DNA of 64,000 nt from Ostrinia nubilalis (GCF_963855985.1 NC_087106.1:13780012-13844011); one strand, 5' to 3'; positions 47,465 to 58,275 are shown, counted from the first letter of the stretch. Notes: generated by a model from the letters alone, not told the origin. Made by a program: numbers and translations.

Positions 47465-47680
47465 TATTAAAGACTAGCTTTCCGCCCGCGGCTCCGCCCG
47501 CGTGGAATTTTGTCTGTCACAGAAAAACAATATCGCGCGCGTATTTGCTCACCGTTTAGACCTACCCTGGACTACGAGTTACGACAAACATTTTAAAACC
47601 AAAATCAGCCGTTCTCGAGTTTTATTAATCAGACTAACGAACATCAATTCATTTTTATTTAAGTATATACGAGTAGATTA
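47465..47680 (+). repeat. Dispersed repeat, LINE/SINE-like
   Basis: Contains gactagctttccgcccgcgg, gcccgcgtggaattttgtct and cagccgttctcgagttt, words common in dispersed lepidopteran repeats. Class uncertain. Confidence 0.5.
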
Positions 47681-47783
47681 TAAGTGGGTATTTTCAGCAG
47701 AGTTACTGTTGTAAAAGTTACGACGTGCATCGACGTAGTGTGGAAAAACGAAACACAATCAGTGGGTCGATCGTTCGTCTTCG

Positions 47784-47905
47784 TTTCAGCCAAATGACGT
47801 TAACTGCCTCCCCCAAGGATTTCCAAAAATACCGGCCCTGCGCTGGCCTCATCCAGGCACCTCCCGCGACCTTCACTAGATCGTCGGTCCACCTAATCAG
47901 TAGAT
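47784..47905 (-). mobile_element. RTE-type LINE 3' end fragment
   Basis: Plus strand tcgtttcagccaaatgacgt, then a deletion relative to 53289-53452, then gatcgtcggtccacctaa. Confidence 0.7.
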
Positions 47906-48486
47906 ATCTATAATACTTAGATTCTTAACTACCTGTAAACAGGCAAAGTTGACATTATTCTTAAAGGAAACCATACAAGCAATGCACGGCTGAAACTGTC
48001 GCAGATTTACCGTAACTTTCGTAACGGTCGTAAACTTTGTTTTATTGGCCGTTAAGATCTCCATCGCCGAACCTTCATCCCGTCAAATACATACGGAACA
48101 CAAAAACTATATTACCTACTTATTTTTTATTTGTTTGGCACTATAATAAAGTTTTAGGTTTTCTTTGAGGCAACGGCAGTTCTCACAAGTCGAAAACTTT
48201 GAAAATAACTAACGTATCAGTTTTTTCTTTTACAAAAACTTAATAATGTATGGTTGATTAGTTAGCCAATAACGTGTATAGCAATTAGTGCCACATGTAT
48301 AAAACAAAGAGCGACAAATATGAATGAGTTCATCAATGGGATTTGTTTTATACATAATGAACCGCTATTGTTCTCAACAATACTAAGTTGATTACGCTAG
48401 TGAAAGGCAAGGATATTTTGCAATATACTTGTGACGTATATGTGATTACACTGTTATAGTAATCTATTTTACATTAACGTAACAAC

Positions 48487-48559
48487 GGGGGCGTAGCTCA
48501 GATGGTAGAGCGCTCGCTTAGCATGCGAGAGGTACCGGGATCGATACCCGGCGCCTCCA
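48487..48559 (+). tRNA. tRNA-Ala (AGC), copy 1
   Basis: 73 nt with acceptor stem GGGGGCG/CGCCTCC and discriminator A. D arm GCTC-AGATGGTA-GAGC, anticodon stem CTCGC/GCGAG with loop TTAGCAT (anticodon AGC), T arm CCGGG-ATCGATA-CCCGG. CCA is not encoded. A TTTTTT pol III terminator follows at 48564-48569. It lies in a neurobeachin intron, opposite to the host gene. All three copies are identical. Confidence 0.97.
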
Positions 48560-48653
48560 GAACTTTTTTGTGACTTTATTTTATAACCCTATGGAGTATT
48601 TTACTAAAAAGACAAAAAATAACACTAAAGGGCATCTAGCCGTTTCCCATTGT

Positions 48654-48671
48654 TACCAGGCGACCATAAAA
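48654..48671 (+). promoter_or_regulatory. Bipartite motif near tRNA copy 1
   Basis: TACCAGGCGACCATAAAA, 94 bp downstream of the tRNA gene. Confidence 0.4.
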
Positions 48672-48756
48672 TAGCAAGAGGAAACTATGGGCCTACACAA
48701 AAAACAAGCGACCGTTTTAATAAGGAGGTAAAAAGGGTTAAACGCATTCTCACGGG

Positions 48757-48774
48757 TACCAGGGATGCATAAAT
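48757..48774 (+). promoter_or_regulatory. Bipartite motif, exact
   Basis: TACCAGGGATGCATAAAT, preceded by attctcacgg, a phrase also found before the instance at 49433. Confidence 0.45.
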
Positions 48775-49139
48775 GTTTAAGGGATGTAACAGATGACTTG
48801 GGAACCAAACAGCTGTTCAATAAAGGTAAGTACAAAGGATTTTTTTATTTCTTTTTCAAAGTAGGATCAGATCAGTAACAGTTAAAAATATGCAGTTACA
48901 AGTGGACTTTAAAAAAAGCTTTTGTCACCTTCCAGCTCAACCTTCAGGCGATGTAAATAACAATGCAAAAACACACCCATTGTTGAAGCAAAATATGCTT
49001 ATTGTGTTTGTTTATTGTGTAGGCGGTCTTTCACCGAGGTTATCGAAATGAAGGCGGGTCAGTTGGCGTAAAGCGCCTTGAAGGCTACGTAAGACATTGA
49101 ATGAAAAAAATATAACAACATTCATTACTATCATCACAA

Positions 49140-49212
49140 GGGGGCGTAGCTCAGATGGTAGAGCGCTCGCTTAGCATGCGAGAGGTACCGGGATCGATAC
49201 CCGGCGCCTCCA
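49140..49212 (+). tRNA. tRNA-Ala (AGC), copy 2
   Basis: Same 73-nt sequence and cloverleaf as copy 1, with a T-rich terminator at 49216-49225. The 580 bp between copies 1 and 2 is not simply duplicated, apart from the short attctcacg-TACCAGG segment. Confidence 0.97.
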
Positions 49213-49432
49213 GATTTCTTTTTTTGCAAAAATAGTTGGATACCTATTTTTATGTTTAAAAAGGCTTACGTAACTATCTCATCCCAACCATTTCCCCGAA
49301 AAAAGGGTTGTATCATTATTCTCATAGGTACTAGGAAAGAATAACATTGGAAGGATAGTCGCATCGCACCATACAGACAAGTGCGCGGGGTTCTTAGAAC
49401 AGAAATCCTAAGGGTTGACGTATTCTCACGAG

Positions 49433-49450
49433 TACCAAGGCAACATAAAT
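49433..49450 (+). promoter_or_regulatory. Bipartite motif, one mismatch
   Basis: TACCAAGGCAACATAAAT, preceded by attctcacgag. About 220 bp downstream of tRNA copy 2. Confidence 0.4.
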
Positions 49451-49675
49451 GAGGGGGTATGAAAGGGAGATTCTTTAGTTGAAAATAGGAAGACTTCTTT
49501 TTTAATTTTAATAAGATTTCTATTGGGAGTCATGTTGTATGCAATCGTAGGAGCATTGAGTGAAAGGCGAACTGGATTTAATAACGCAGGCCGTCCTCGC
49601 CCCAGGCTGTGCGACTTGAATTTAATAAATACATTCTGTTACAATGGCGCAGTTTGATTCGCAAAGTATTTCAAC

Positions 49676-49748
49676 GGGGGCGTAGCTCAGATGGTAGAGC
49701 GCTCGCTTAGCATGCGAGAGGTACCGGGATCGATACCCGGCGCCTCCA
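49676..49748 (+). tRNA. tRNA-Ala (AGC), copy 3
   Basis: Third identical tRNA-Ala gene, with terminator TTTTTT at 49753-49758. Perfect identity of three copies amid diverged spacers points to gene conversion or strong selection. Confidence 0.97.
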
Positions 49749-49929
49749 AAACTTTTTTATGAATGCCTATTTTTATAAAACCCCAAAGGGATCACTTTAC
49801 ATATTTTATATGAGTTTCAGTATTTGACATTTTGTGCATGTATGTATTTCAAACTTCAAACTCTTTATTGCATATTAATTAAGTAATATTAATTAAATAA
49901 GGAAGCACAGAACGAAATTATTCTTATGA

Positions 49930-50066
49930 CTAACTTATTGACTTGTGTAAAACATTTGCATGCTGGTTCATATCTGGCGAATGTGTTCTGCTCCATTTCA
50001 TTATGTAACATCTAATGTACCACATTCTGCAAATAAATAATTTGAATTTGAAATTTGAATTGTCGA
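49930..50066 (+). mobile_element. Non-LTR 3' end with TTTGAA tail
   Basis: A plus-strand 3' UTR-like stretch ends in aataatttgaatttgaaatt (50035-50065), similar to tails at 930-950 and 54640-54655. Confidence 0.5.
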
Positions 50067-50165
50067 CTTGTGAACCTGTAAATCATTGTCGACTAAACCA
50101 TAGTTCAGCATTTAATCTGTTATGAATGACTGCCATTTTGGTTCAAATTAAACAAACTTTGTATA

Positions 50166-50904
50166 GCCTGACCAGGAACATAAAAACCCTGGCATAGAGG
50201 CGCGTCAATTGCATTTGATAGTGCAACACTGAGTACAGTCGTACCTGTGTTAAATTAATAGGCTAACTTTATGTATCAGGATTCTGGATTACGGGCTAAT
50301 TTGATATTTTCGTAAATTAACGAAAAAATATTATTATAGGTAACCTGGTTTAAATAAATTAAATGAAACCATCAATCGAGTTAGTAGGATTTATTTTATT
50401 ATTCGTCAATAATCAAATTCAGAACTTGAATATTCAACTGCAATGTCTGCTCATGAACGCTTCAAACTCGGTACTTATTTCCCAATTCCATAAAATTCAA
50501 CACTTAGAAAGTGACAAAAAACTTTAAAATAGGTAGTTGAAACAAACCACAGCTAATTTTCATAGTGGACTGTACTATACGATAAACATGTCAGTCAATT
50601 TGACAACCTTTGTCGGAAACATTATTCAATGAAAATATTGTCCGAACCCTTAGTATTTCTCTTCGACAAATACTTTAACACATTGTGAACCACTTTTCTT
50701 TCACGACTATAAAAATATTTTAGCAATTTAATTCACAAAATCAATTGCGCACATTTAAAATAAAGTTTGTTTACACTTTGACAGCAATAGACTGACATGC
50801 AAGGTGACATGTCAATGAAGTTTTCAGTTACTGTTGCCATTAAAAGAAATTAGTACCATTAGTTTTCCGCAACATGGCGAGGGTTTTTATGTTCCTGGTC
50901 AGGC
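50166..50904. mobile_element. TA-flanked TIR element, about 740 bp
   Basis: Ends GCCTGACCAGGAACATAAAA and its inverted copy, continuing AACCCT, flanked by TA or TATA (50164-50165, 50905-50906). No coding capacity. Its terminal repeat contains ACCAGG-N2-CATAAA, which resembles but does not match the bipartite motif (spacer 2, not 4). Confidence 0.75.
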
Positions 50905-51104
50905 TATATACTGATGTTGTAGTCTTAATAAGGATTTTGGACTATTTTTTATGTATGACAGGTATTTGACTGCAATCGCACCTGGTGTTAAGTGAGATGT
51001 AGACTAGGATGGTACATATCTGCCCTGTAAGTGCCTATTCACTCTCGAAAAAACATTCTTTTTTCTTTTCTAATCTAAAAATGATAGTATTATTATAGTA
51101 ATAC

Positions 51105-51622
51105 CAGGCCTGTTCATCTCCGCGAGTTTACATCGAAAACAAAACACGCACGATGGCCCACCTACAGGATACTATTCGACAAGGCCTCACATACGAGCGA
51201 ACATTGACTCACGCACGCGTATTCTTGTGTATGATGGAAGAAAATAAAGAAAATGGTGTACTAAATACTGTGCAGTATTTAACTGCCTAAATAATAACAA
51301 AAAACACAGAATGTACTTATTTAAGTAGCCTCAAGACACCGAGAGGTAAATAAGTAGTTAATATTATTCATGATAATTCATGCTAAATCATGTATTTCCT
51401 CCGCCATTTTCCGCAGTTTGGCACCTCACGTCACATCATTTTACCGAAGTCAGCCCTATAGCTTCGGCGCAGTGCCGATCACTGACGTTTGTCAACAAAA
51501 TGGTGCTTGACTCTTGAGACAGGCTAAATTACACCATATTGTTAATGACATTGAGCATACATTTTTTTAAATACCTTCGCGAAGTAAAACTTCTGTACGT
51601 AGTACTTATTATTATTCTGTGG
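51105..51622 (+). mobile_element. 518-bp element of unknown class, copy 1
   Basis: Nearly identical (about 97-98%) to 58308-58824. Begins CAGGCCTGTTCATCTCCGCG and ends TTATTATTCTGTGG. Flanked by a 6-bp direct repeat taatac (51099-51104, 51623-51628), so it moved as a unit. I see no terminal inverted repeats, TG..CA ends or poly-A. The right-hand target copy overlaps the E2 splice donor (51627-51632). Carries a 45-codon ORF (51153-51290). Confidence 0.8.
51153..51290 (+). CDS. Small conserved ORF in the 518-bp element, copy 1
   Basis: 45 codons plus stop, starting MAHLQDTIRQGLTYERTLTH and ending in VLNTVQYLTA. Between the two element copies the ORF has a single, synonymous change (GCC/GCT), whereas the following 330 bp differs at roughly ten positions. 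This hints at coding constraint in the ancestor. No family recognised. The peptide looks helical and soluble with no signal or membrane segment. Confidence 0.4.
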   Translation: MAHLQDTIRQGLTYERTLTHARVFLCMMEENKENGVLNTVQYLTA

Positions 51623-51632
51623 TAATACTCAC

Positions 51633-51728
51633 GGAGCCCTTCCGTCCGGGGAAGCTGAAGAACACGTCGGGTCCGTTCCGGTGCGGCATCTGGCGCAGCA
51701 CGTTCAGCAGCTTGGCCGAGTGCCGCGG
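51633..51728 (-). CDS. rg: Neurobeachin exon E2
   Basis: A 96-nt exon of 32 codons: [20 protein letters not shown] then [12 protein letters not shown]. Matches the family segment PRHA-KLL-VL-QMP-R-GPD-FF-FPG. Acceptor TTGCAG is at 51729-51734 and donor GTGAGT at 51627-51632. Phase 0 at both ends. The intron starts with only 10 nt of host sequence before the 518-bp element. Confidence 0.96.
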
Positions 51729-54019
51729 CTGCAACAGACAGCATCCATTAAGGAAGACGGAAAGAAAAAAATAATAATTGGTAGGTACCATGAAAAATTA
51801 ACAATACAAGCAACTTAGAAACAATCCATATTAGGTATCGCACTAGTTTCTTGCGCTACTTCTTCTCTGTAAGTACTGGCCCATATTACTGTCTTGAAGC
51901 AGTGCTGCAGTGGTAGGGTTGGGACGTGTAAAAATGCTCTTTGGGAGCCTACTTGCAAAATTAAACGATTTTGATATTTTTTTTATTATTTTTATTTTTT
52001 TACGTAATTATTGACCCTGAGTTGTCTGACATTAGTTATTATAAATGTGAATTATATTTTATTAATGAATGTAAGTGACAATAACAGTAATAATTTTGCA
52101 TGCCTAAAGGTGGAAGATGGAGATACCTACTTGAAAAATTGTAACACCTACTGATGTAAACCCATTTTCGCAAAATAAATGATTTGATTTGATTTTTGCA
52201 CTAAATAAAGGCTGGACCGGTAGTCGTGGGAATCATTCTGCATTTGTTCAGCAGATGTCCTTTGACCGAAACGAATGATGAGTATAGAACTGCAACTTCC
52301 TTAAATAATATCTTTCATTTGTTAGTTAAAATATTGAAAAAGAAGGAGAAAAAATTGGATTGGAACTTCGCCATATTCCATAATGGACATTCACGTCACG
52401 CACGCTTACGATTTCTCCCTTTGTATAAAATAACACGACATTGAAAGTGTGCGGGATCAGGTACAGGGCAAAATTAACGATGTATTTTCAGGGGTCAATC
52501 TTTCTTAGAATACAGTAAAAAACGTAATATTCCAAGCATTTATTGTTGCCCACTGCTTGCCAACTTCTACAATTTATACATAAATAAAGTGCATACCTAG
52601 AATTGCTTAGTACGCCATTAAAAAGTACCCGAATTCACCCTTTCCAGCCATTCACATAACTAAGGAAACATAAATAGAAAGAGCCGACAAGGCATTCGCG
52701 AGCAATGCAACAACTTAACAATGCGACGGAATTACTGCGAAATTCTTCAGGCACTTATAATCCAAAGACCGACAAGAAAACCGAAACATTTTAGACTTTA
52801 TTTCATGAAACTATTTACGTTACCATAAGGTTGATCCTATTTTTTACATAATAAGTTCTCAAATTCAGGACACATACAACATACGAGTTTAGGATGTTTA
52901 CTCTTTATCATTCCGTGCTCGCAAACCGTCTAAAATGATCCCCAACTGGGGAATTAAGCTAAAAAGCATTTCTCGAATTCCATCTGCCGCCCCCGCTTTA
53001 ATCGCCAGGCTACCAGGGCCGCACGAACGCGAGAATATTACTAAGAGTTTTTTAATAAAGATAATGAAGTTGGATTTTAAAATAAAACAAGAGATGGAAG
53101 CTCTTGAATAAAGCTAAAGTAAACTTGGTTTGATGTTATTTCTTAATTAATTACCTAATGAGACGTCTCTTCTCGAAGTTTTTCTGGGATTTCTTTTCGT
53201 TACTACGTGTTCTTTAATGCTGAAGATTTAAGCTCTTAAATAAGATCTTAATTACAAAAAAGAAACTAAAGATTCAGCGTTGAAATATCGTCGTTTCAGC
53301 CAAATGACGTCCACTGCTGGACAAAGGCCTCCCCCAAGGTTTTCCACAATGAACGGTCCTGCGCTGCCCGCATCCAGGCTCTTCCCGCGACCTTTACCAG
53401 ATCGTCGGTCCACCTAGTAGGAGGCCTGCCCACGCTACGTCTTCCAGCCCGTTGAAATATAACTATTACTTATGTCTTTATTAAATGTCAAATATAGATA
53501 GACCTATTGTTTTTAGTTGCCACCTCACTATAGAAGTAACGGAACTAAGTCATTCCCACCACTCGTTCCCACCGCTGCAACTCCTGTGTAGCTAGGATCT
53601 ACAGCTTGACCACCAACACTCAACCAGTGAAGGTCATGTTTGTCCAAGGGGAAAGTTAATTGTTGTTATTGCCTAAAGAAGTAAGTAGAAGAGGTCTGAC
53701 ACAAATTGTTCACTTCGAAAAATGCGCATTTCTTAACACCAATATTATAGAAAGAAAGAAAGAAAGAATAATTTATTTGGCACATAAAAAAAGAAGAAAC
53801 AATAAAAATGCACAATAAAAAAACAATAATAATACGTATTTGGTCTATGAAAGCGATGTGCCAAAAAGGACGCCCACTCAGTATATCCAGCCATTATAGA
53901 AACAGGCTGTTCAACCCTTCTTGTATAGAAAAGTGCGTATTTTGCGCCGTGCTCATTTTGCGAAGTGCACATTCTGCGTGAGAACCCGTAGAAAGGGTTT
54001 AGTAGAAGGAGTAGCTCAC
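51729..54019. other. Intron between E1 and E2
   Basis: A 2.3-kb intron with a LINE 3' end (about 52040-52195, plus; tail atgatttgatttgattt) and an RTE-type 3' end (53289-53452, minus). A gaaagaaagaaagaaaga microsatellite is at 53752-53768. 52200-53280 holds nothing recognised except a weak bipartite motif at 53011-53028. Confidence 0.6.
53289..53460 (-). mobile_element. RTE-type LINE 3' end, well preserved
   Basis: Plus strand gtttcagccaaatgacgtcc to gatcgtcggtccacctagta. On the minus strand it encodes RPPTRWTDDLVKVAGRAW, DRSLWKTLGEAF and QQWTSFG-like ending, the RTE ORF2 C-terminus. Confidence 0.8.
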
Positions 54020-54120
54020 CCATTTCCCGTTGACGGCCTTCATGGCGCTGAACAGCTGCTTCAGCTCCTTGACCGTGACGCTGTAGCTGGCCAGCACTCC
54101 CAGCATCTCGATCAGAAGGT
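54020..54120 (-). CDS. rg: Neurobeachin exon E1 (first exon in window)
   Basis: A 101-nt exon. Two bases complete a codon split with the upstream exon (probably Asp). It then reads [33 protein letters not shown]. Matches the family N-terminal solenoid segment [19 protein letters not shown]. Acceptor TTGCAG is at 54121-54126 and donor GTGAGC at 54014-54019. It ends in phase 0. The preceding exons (MKFAVLIGL and EIWS-F-AILRKS-RN segments) were not found up to 64000. Confidence 0.95.
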
Positions 54121-54176
54121 CTGCAACAAGAATAATAGAATTGAAAACTTTTTATTCGAAAGAAGGGTATATAAAC

Positions 54177-54352
54177 CCTTTAGTCCACGTTCGTAACTGA
54201 AATTTGATAACCAGCTACGAACGTGGATTATTTTTCTTGCTTGTTAACCAGTTATGAAAATGGAATTTCCTTGTCGTTTTTGTAACCATTTTCATAACTG
54301 GTTATGTTCGTAGCTGGTTATCAAATTTCAGTTACGAACGTGGACTAAAGGG
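54177..54352. mobile_element. Compound hairpin MITE
   Basis: Outer arms of about 48 bp (ccctttagtccacgttcgta... and its inverse) enclose a second pair (aaccagttatgaaaatgg / ccattttcataactggtt). Within each outer arm, gttcgta and tacgaac also pair, so alternative folds exist. About 176 bp. Confidence 0.8.
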
Positions 54353-54482
54353 GGTATACAATCAGGCAAGACACAGGTACATACAGAGAGAGATAGACAG
54401 GTGGACAGATAACTGCTTGTGCCCCTCTGACAAAAAAGGCTCAGAATAACAAGTGGTCAGTGAAAATACTCCCTAGGAAGAG

Positions 54483-54640
54483 GTGAGGGACATCCATCTA
54501 CAAGGTGGACCGAAGACCTCGTGAAGGTAGCAGGTAGAAGGAAGGCGCTCTGGATGCAGGCCGCTACAGACCGGGCGGTGTGGAAATCATTGGGAGAATC
54601 CTATGTTCAGCAATTGGCGTCCTGTGGCTGAAATGAAATT
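54483..54640 (+). mobile_element. RTE-type LINE 3' end
   Basis: Plus-strand fragment with atctacaaggtggaccgaag and ctatgttcagcaattggcgt, followed directly by the tail of the oppositely oriented LINE at 54633. Confidence 0.7.
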
Positions 54641-57470
54641 CAAATTCAAATTCAAACATTTATTGCATAGAATAGGTATTTTACATATGAGGTCTTATAA
54701 TATAATTTACACAGTGCTTACTATTCTGCTAACATTTTTAGCATGCAAAATGGTCATTAAAAAAGTCATTAATGTTGTAGATACAGCAGTCTATCAGCCA
54801 ATTTTTGAGATTTCGTATCATTGCATTAGTTGACCCTGTCTTAAATATCTCTGGGATTTTATTATAAATTTTTATGCACATACTGTAGCAGCTTTTTTTG
54901 TATAGCGAGGTTTTTGGAGAAAAATTTATTACAAGTCTGCTTGGAAATCTAGTATTTCTTGGGTATATATCCCTTGCCCTTAAAAATAGGTGAGGATGCT
55001 TTATAACAAACTTGAAGCTCTCTAGAATGTACATGCTAGGGACGGTAAGAATTCGCAGTTTAATTAATAGAGGCCTACAAGAGTCAGAGGGTCCTCTGCG
55101 ACAGATAGCTCTAATACATTTTTTCTGTGCAATGAATACTCTCTGGACATCTGTACCGTTTCCCCAAATTAAGAGTCACTAGTTAATGGTAGATACCACA
55201 TAGGCGTAGTAAGCTGATAGCGTAATGCTCCATTCTGGGACTGGGTAGTCAATGCGAAAAAACGCTCAACGGTTGGAATGTGCAGGTGTCAAAATGTCCA
55301 TACGGACCGGCTGTTAGTGTGGCAAAAAGTATGAACGTCGAAATGAACAATGGTTAAAATGATCTGAAGTTAAAATGTCTTCGGGTTTATTTGAACAAGC
55401 GTCTTATTGTATAATAGCTAACGTGAACACGTGTTTAAATGCATCAAGGTAAAAATGTCCAAAAAAACTTTATTGACTAGACTACAAGAACATTGAACAT
55501 TTTGACATTTAATTTTATTAATTTATTCATGAGCACAATATATCAGTTGATCATTTTATCTATCACACCTTTTGTTGTACTTGTATTTTGTGATGTGTAC
55601 CATTTGTCACTAAACCATTGTAACCATGGTAACAATGTACATTTTGGCACTGGGACTTTTTGACGTTCATACTTTCTGCCACACTAACAACCGGTCCGTA
55701 TGGACATTTTGACACCTGCACATTCCAACCGTTGAGCGTTTTTTCGCATTGACTACCCAGTCCCTGAATGTAATGCTCAGTGTTGTCTTATATGTCAAGC
55801 GGCGAAGGACGTAAGCAAATCTATTTACCTTGTTACAGACTTTGTCAATATGATTTTTAAAGTTTAAGCTTTCGTTTAATTCTATACCTAGGAATGTCAT
55901 GATATTTGATTTTGTAATACTAAGATCATCATGTCTTAGCTTAAGGTCAATTTCCTTGCGTCCTTTTACATTAAATTGCACATATTTGGTTTTACATAAA
56001 TTAACTTTAAGATTATTCATGTCAAGATATTCTATTATGTTTAATTGTATTATTGATGTCAGATTCATAGTTGTCAAGGTTATTAAGATTAGAGTCAATT
56101 ATTATAGATATATCGTCAGCAAACATTATACAGTTATGGTTCGTAAATTTAGGCAAGTCATTTATGTATAAAAGGAAGAGAGTGGGTCCCAGTACACTAC
56201 CTTGGGGTACTCCTATTCCATTTATTTTATAATTAGAGCGGTGTGTAGTCACAATATTGTTATTGTCTTCCCTATTTATTTCTACACATTGAGATCTATC
56301 CTCCAAGTATGATTCAAGCCAAGATAGTGCTTTCCCACGTATTCCATATTTTTCTAATTTGGCTAAGAGGATATTGTGGGCTACACAGTCAAAAGCCTTC
56401 GACATATCTAAAAAGAGTACAGTTGAGTGATGTTTTCGATCAAGAGCAGAAGCAATTTTATGAACAAGGTTAAAGCAAGCTAGCGTGGTGGATTTGCCCT
56501 GTTGAAATCCAAATTGTTCATGAGTTATTATATTGAATTTCTTACAAAAGTTCATTATCCTCTTTTGCATTGCTTTTTCAAACACTTTGGAAATTATAGG
56601 TATCAATGCTATGGGTCTATAATTTCCCAAGTTCGTTTTGTCACTCTTTTTATAAATGGGTTTAATTAGAGATAACTTTAGTGCGTTAGGAAAGAGACCT
56701 GTTTCAAACGATAAGTTTATAAGATATGTCAAGACAGGCGATATAATGTGTTTGCACGTTTTTAGGATTTTAGTACATACTTAGTTCATCTACTACACCA
56801 CATGAGTTTGAGTTTTTTAATGATGTGATAATTTGGGTAGTTTCCGCTGTAGTCAAAGGTTCAAGGAATATGGATTTAGGGATGCAGTTTATTTTTGATA
56901 TGGCTCTATATTTTGTGTCAGTGTCACCGAGGGTGTTGCTGCCCTTCTTTATAAAATAGTTCTTGAAAGCAACAGCAATTTCATTTGGATCGCTTAATAT
57001 TTTACCATCGCATTCAATTTCTGTGATAGTATTTTCTTCATTAAAGCCCTCTATCTCGTCTTTGATGAGCTTCCACGAAGCCTTGCAAATATTGTGACTG
57101 TTTTGTAAATATTTATCATTACATAGTTTTTGAGCTTTGTACATACACTTCCTTAAAGTTTTAGAGTACTTTGAATAAGTCATTTTATTATGAACATTTT
57201 TCTCTTTGTAGTATTTAAAACGCAGTAATCTTTTTGTTTTTGTAGATACCTTCAGACCCTTTGATATCCATTTAGATTTTAGTGGTTTGTTATTTATTTT
57301 GAGTTTTATTTTTGGAAAACAGGAGGTGAATAGAACGCAAAAGAAGTCATGAAATTTATGAAATGCTAGATTCATATCATTTATTGATGATGATAATAAT
57401 GAAAAAAAAAAGTGTATTGTATACTCGACCCCATCACAGTCTGTAGTTTGATGTGCTATTGTCAATAAAA
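54633..57470 (-). mobile_element. Non-LTR retrotransposon (CR1/Jockey-like), split and frameshifted
   Basis: Minus-strand ORF2 remnants in order. An N-terminal linker of the polymerase (57465-56770) ends near SCGVVDELS. The reverse transcriptase core (56732-56022) shows GNYRPIALIP, HEQFGFQQGKST, LDMSKAFDCVAHN, GVPQGSVLGP and the catalytic FADD. A thumb region (to 55780) has LGIELNESLNFKNHIDKV. The C-terminus (55034-54738) has NTRFPSRLV and IYNKIPEIFK. The 3' tail repeats TTTGAA (54640-54655). Frame breaks near 56770 and 56030 and an in-frame stop near 55180 show it is dead. A MULE-like element interrupts it (55231-55769). No endonuclease domain, so 5'-truncated. Confidence 0.88.
55231..55769. 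mobile_element. MULE-like foldback element inside the LINE
   Basis: 539 bp with inverted arms of more than 100 bp (gggactgggtagtcaatgcg... and its inverse), flanked by a perfect 9-bp duplication gtaatgctc (55222-55230, 55770-55778). A 9-bp target duplication fits Mutator-like elements. No transposase. It splits the LINE ORF, so it arrived later. Confidence 0.88.
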
Positions 57471-58147
57471 TTAACCTTAGATAATGTTTATGTCACCGTA
57501 ATATTGTGAATTCCGTCAGATTATAATCTGACGTAGTTAGATTACAATCTAACCTAACCTAACCCACTGTTAGTTTACAATCTCACGCGTTATATTATAA
57601 ACTGACAGAGTTGACAATTTCACGTTGACATTTACACTGTAACCTATTCTTGTTGTTTCGTTTCAACCAAAATGCTCTCTTTTTTTGGGGGAAACTTAAA
57701 TCATTGCGGGATTATCCAGTAGTTGACGTCGCAGATGAACGACATTTTATTAAAATAAAAATTATTTTCCAATACGAAATTCGTCCGATCATTTGTTTTT
57801 CTTAGCTTTTTCCTTTTACTTTTGAAAATAAGTCCGACAACTTTAAGGCTTTAGATATCTACAAGACTTCCAAAACAATTGAACCAATTAATTATTAAAA
57901 CAAACTCATTAAGATCCGAAGCCCGATAAAACTATGAAGTCCGATGATTTAATTAAAGTGGAAACCAATTAATTTGTAAACCCTACCCTGATTGTTTTTC
58001 TTGAATTAATAAGTTTGTTTTGTATGTTTAATTAAATTATTGTTGTAACTTCATTCGTTTAAAGAAAGTAAGCACGAAGAATTTTAAGCTGTCTTCACTA
58101 AGTCAAATACAGGACAATTTTGATAGAAACATACATTATAGATAACA

Positions 58148-58275
58148 CTATAATCCGGGCCTTTTCAAGGCGAGAGTGAATAAGCTCTTACAAGGCAGAT
58201 TTATGTACCATCCTAGATTGCATCTCACTTAACACCAGATGCAATTGCGGTCAAATACCTGCCTTGTCTTGTTTA
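58148..58275 (+). mobile_element. Jockey-like LINE 3' end
   Basis: Shares ataatccgggccttttcaag and gcgagagtgaata with 2098-2215 and ends in an A-rich run at 58275. Only the last codons and UTR remain. Confidence 0.65.

Larger units (their letters stand above)
39723..51632. other. Intron between E2 and E3 (largest)
   Basis: An 11.9-kb intron. It contains three tRNA-Ala genes (48487-49748, plus), several bipartite motif instances, a 1.3-kb inverted-repeat element with a nested SINE (42594-43877), small hairpin MITEs (44108-44190, 44196-44313, 46497-46612), the 1.1-kb palindrome (44810-45913), a repeat (47465-47680), a TA-flanked element (50166-50904) and the 518-bp element (51105-51622). 39800-42540 and 46620-47460 are repeat-poor. 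Confidence 0.65.
715..54120 (-). other. rg: Neurobeachin/rugose gene, internal part (16 exons)
   Basis: Sixteen exons on the minus strand join in phase into about 722 codons that follow neurobeachin in order, from the segment [20 protein letters not shown] (E1) to [15 protein letters not shown] (E16). Neurobeachin is a very large BEACH-family scaffold that anchors protein kinase A and works in membrane trafficking and at synapses. This window holds the ConA-like lectin domain (E3-E7) and the following alpha-solenoid region (E8-E16). The start codon and N-terminal exons lie beyond position 64000. The RII-binding, PH, BEACH and WD40 parts lie below position 1. Introns range from 75 bp to almost 12 kb. 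The family assignment is from memory of the conserved family sequence, not from a search. Confidence 0.95.

Noticed and set aside
57549..57565. Three CCTAA units (telomere-like) and a TTAGGTTAGG at 31899
   Set aside because: Too short to be telomeric or a TRAS/SART target array. Such words occur by chance and in promoters.
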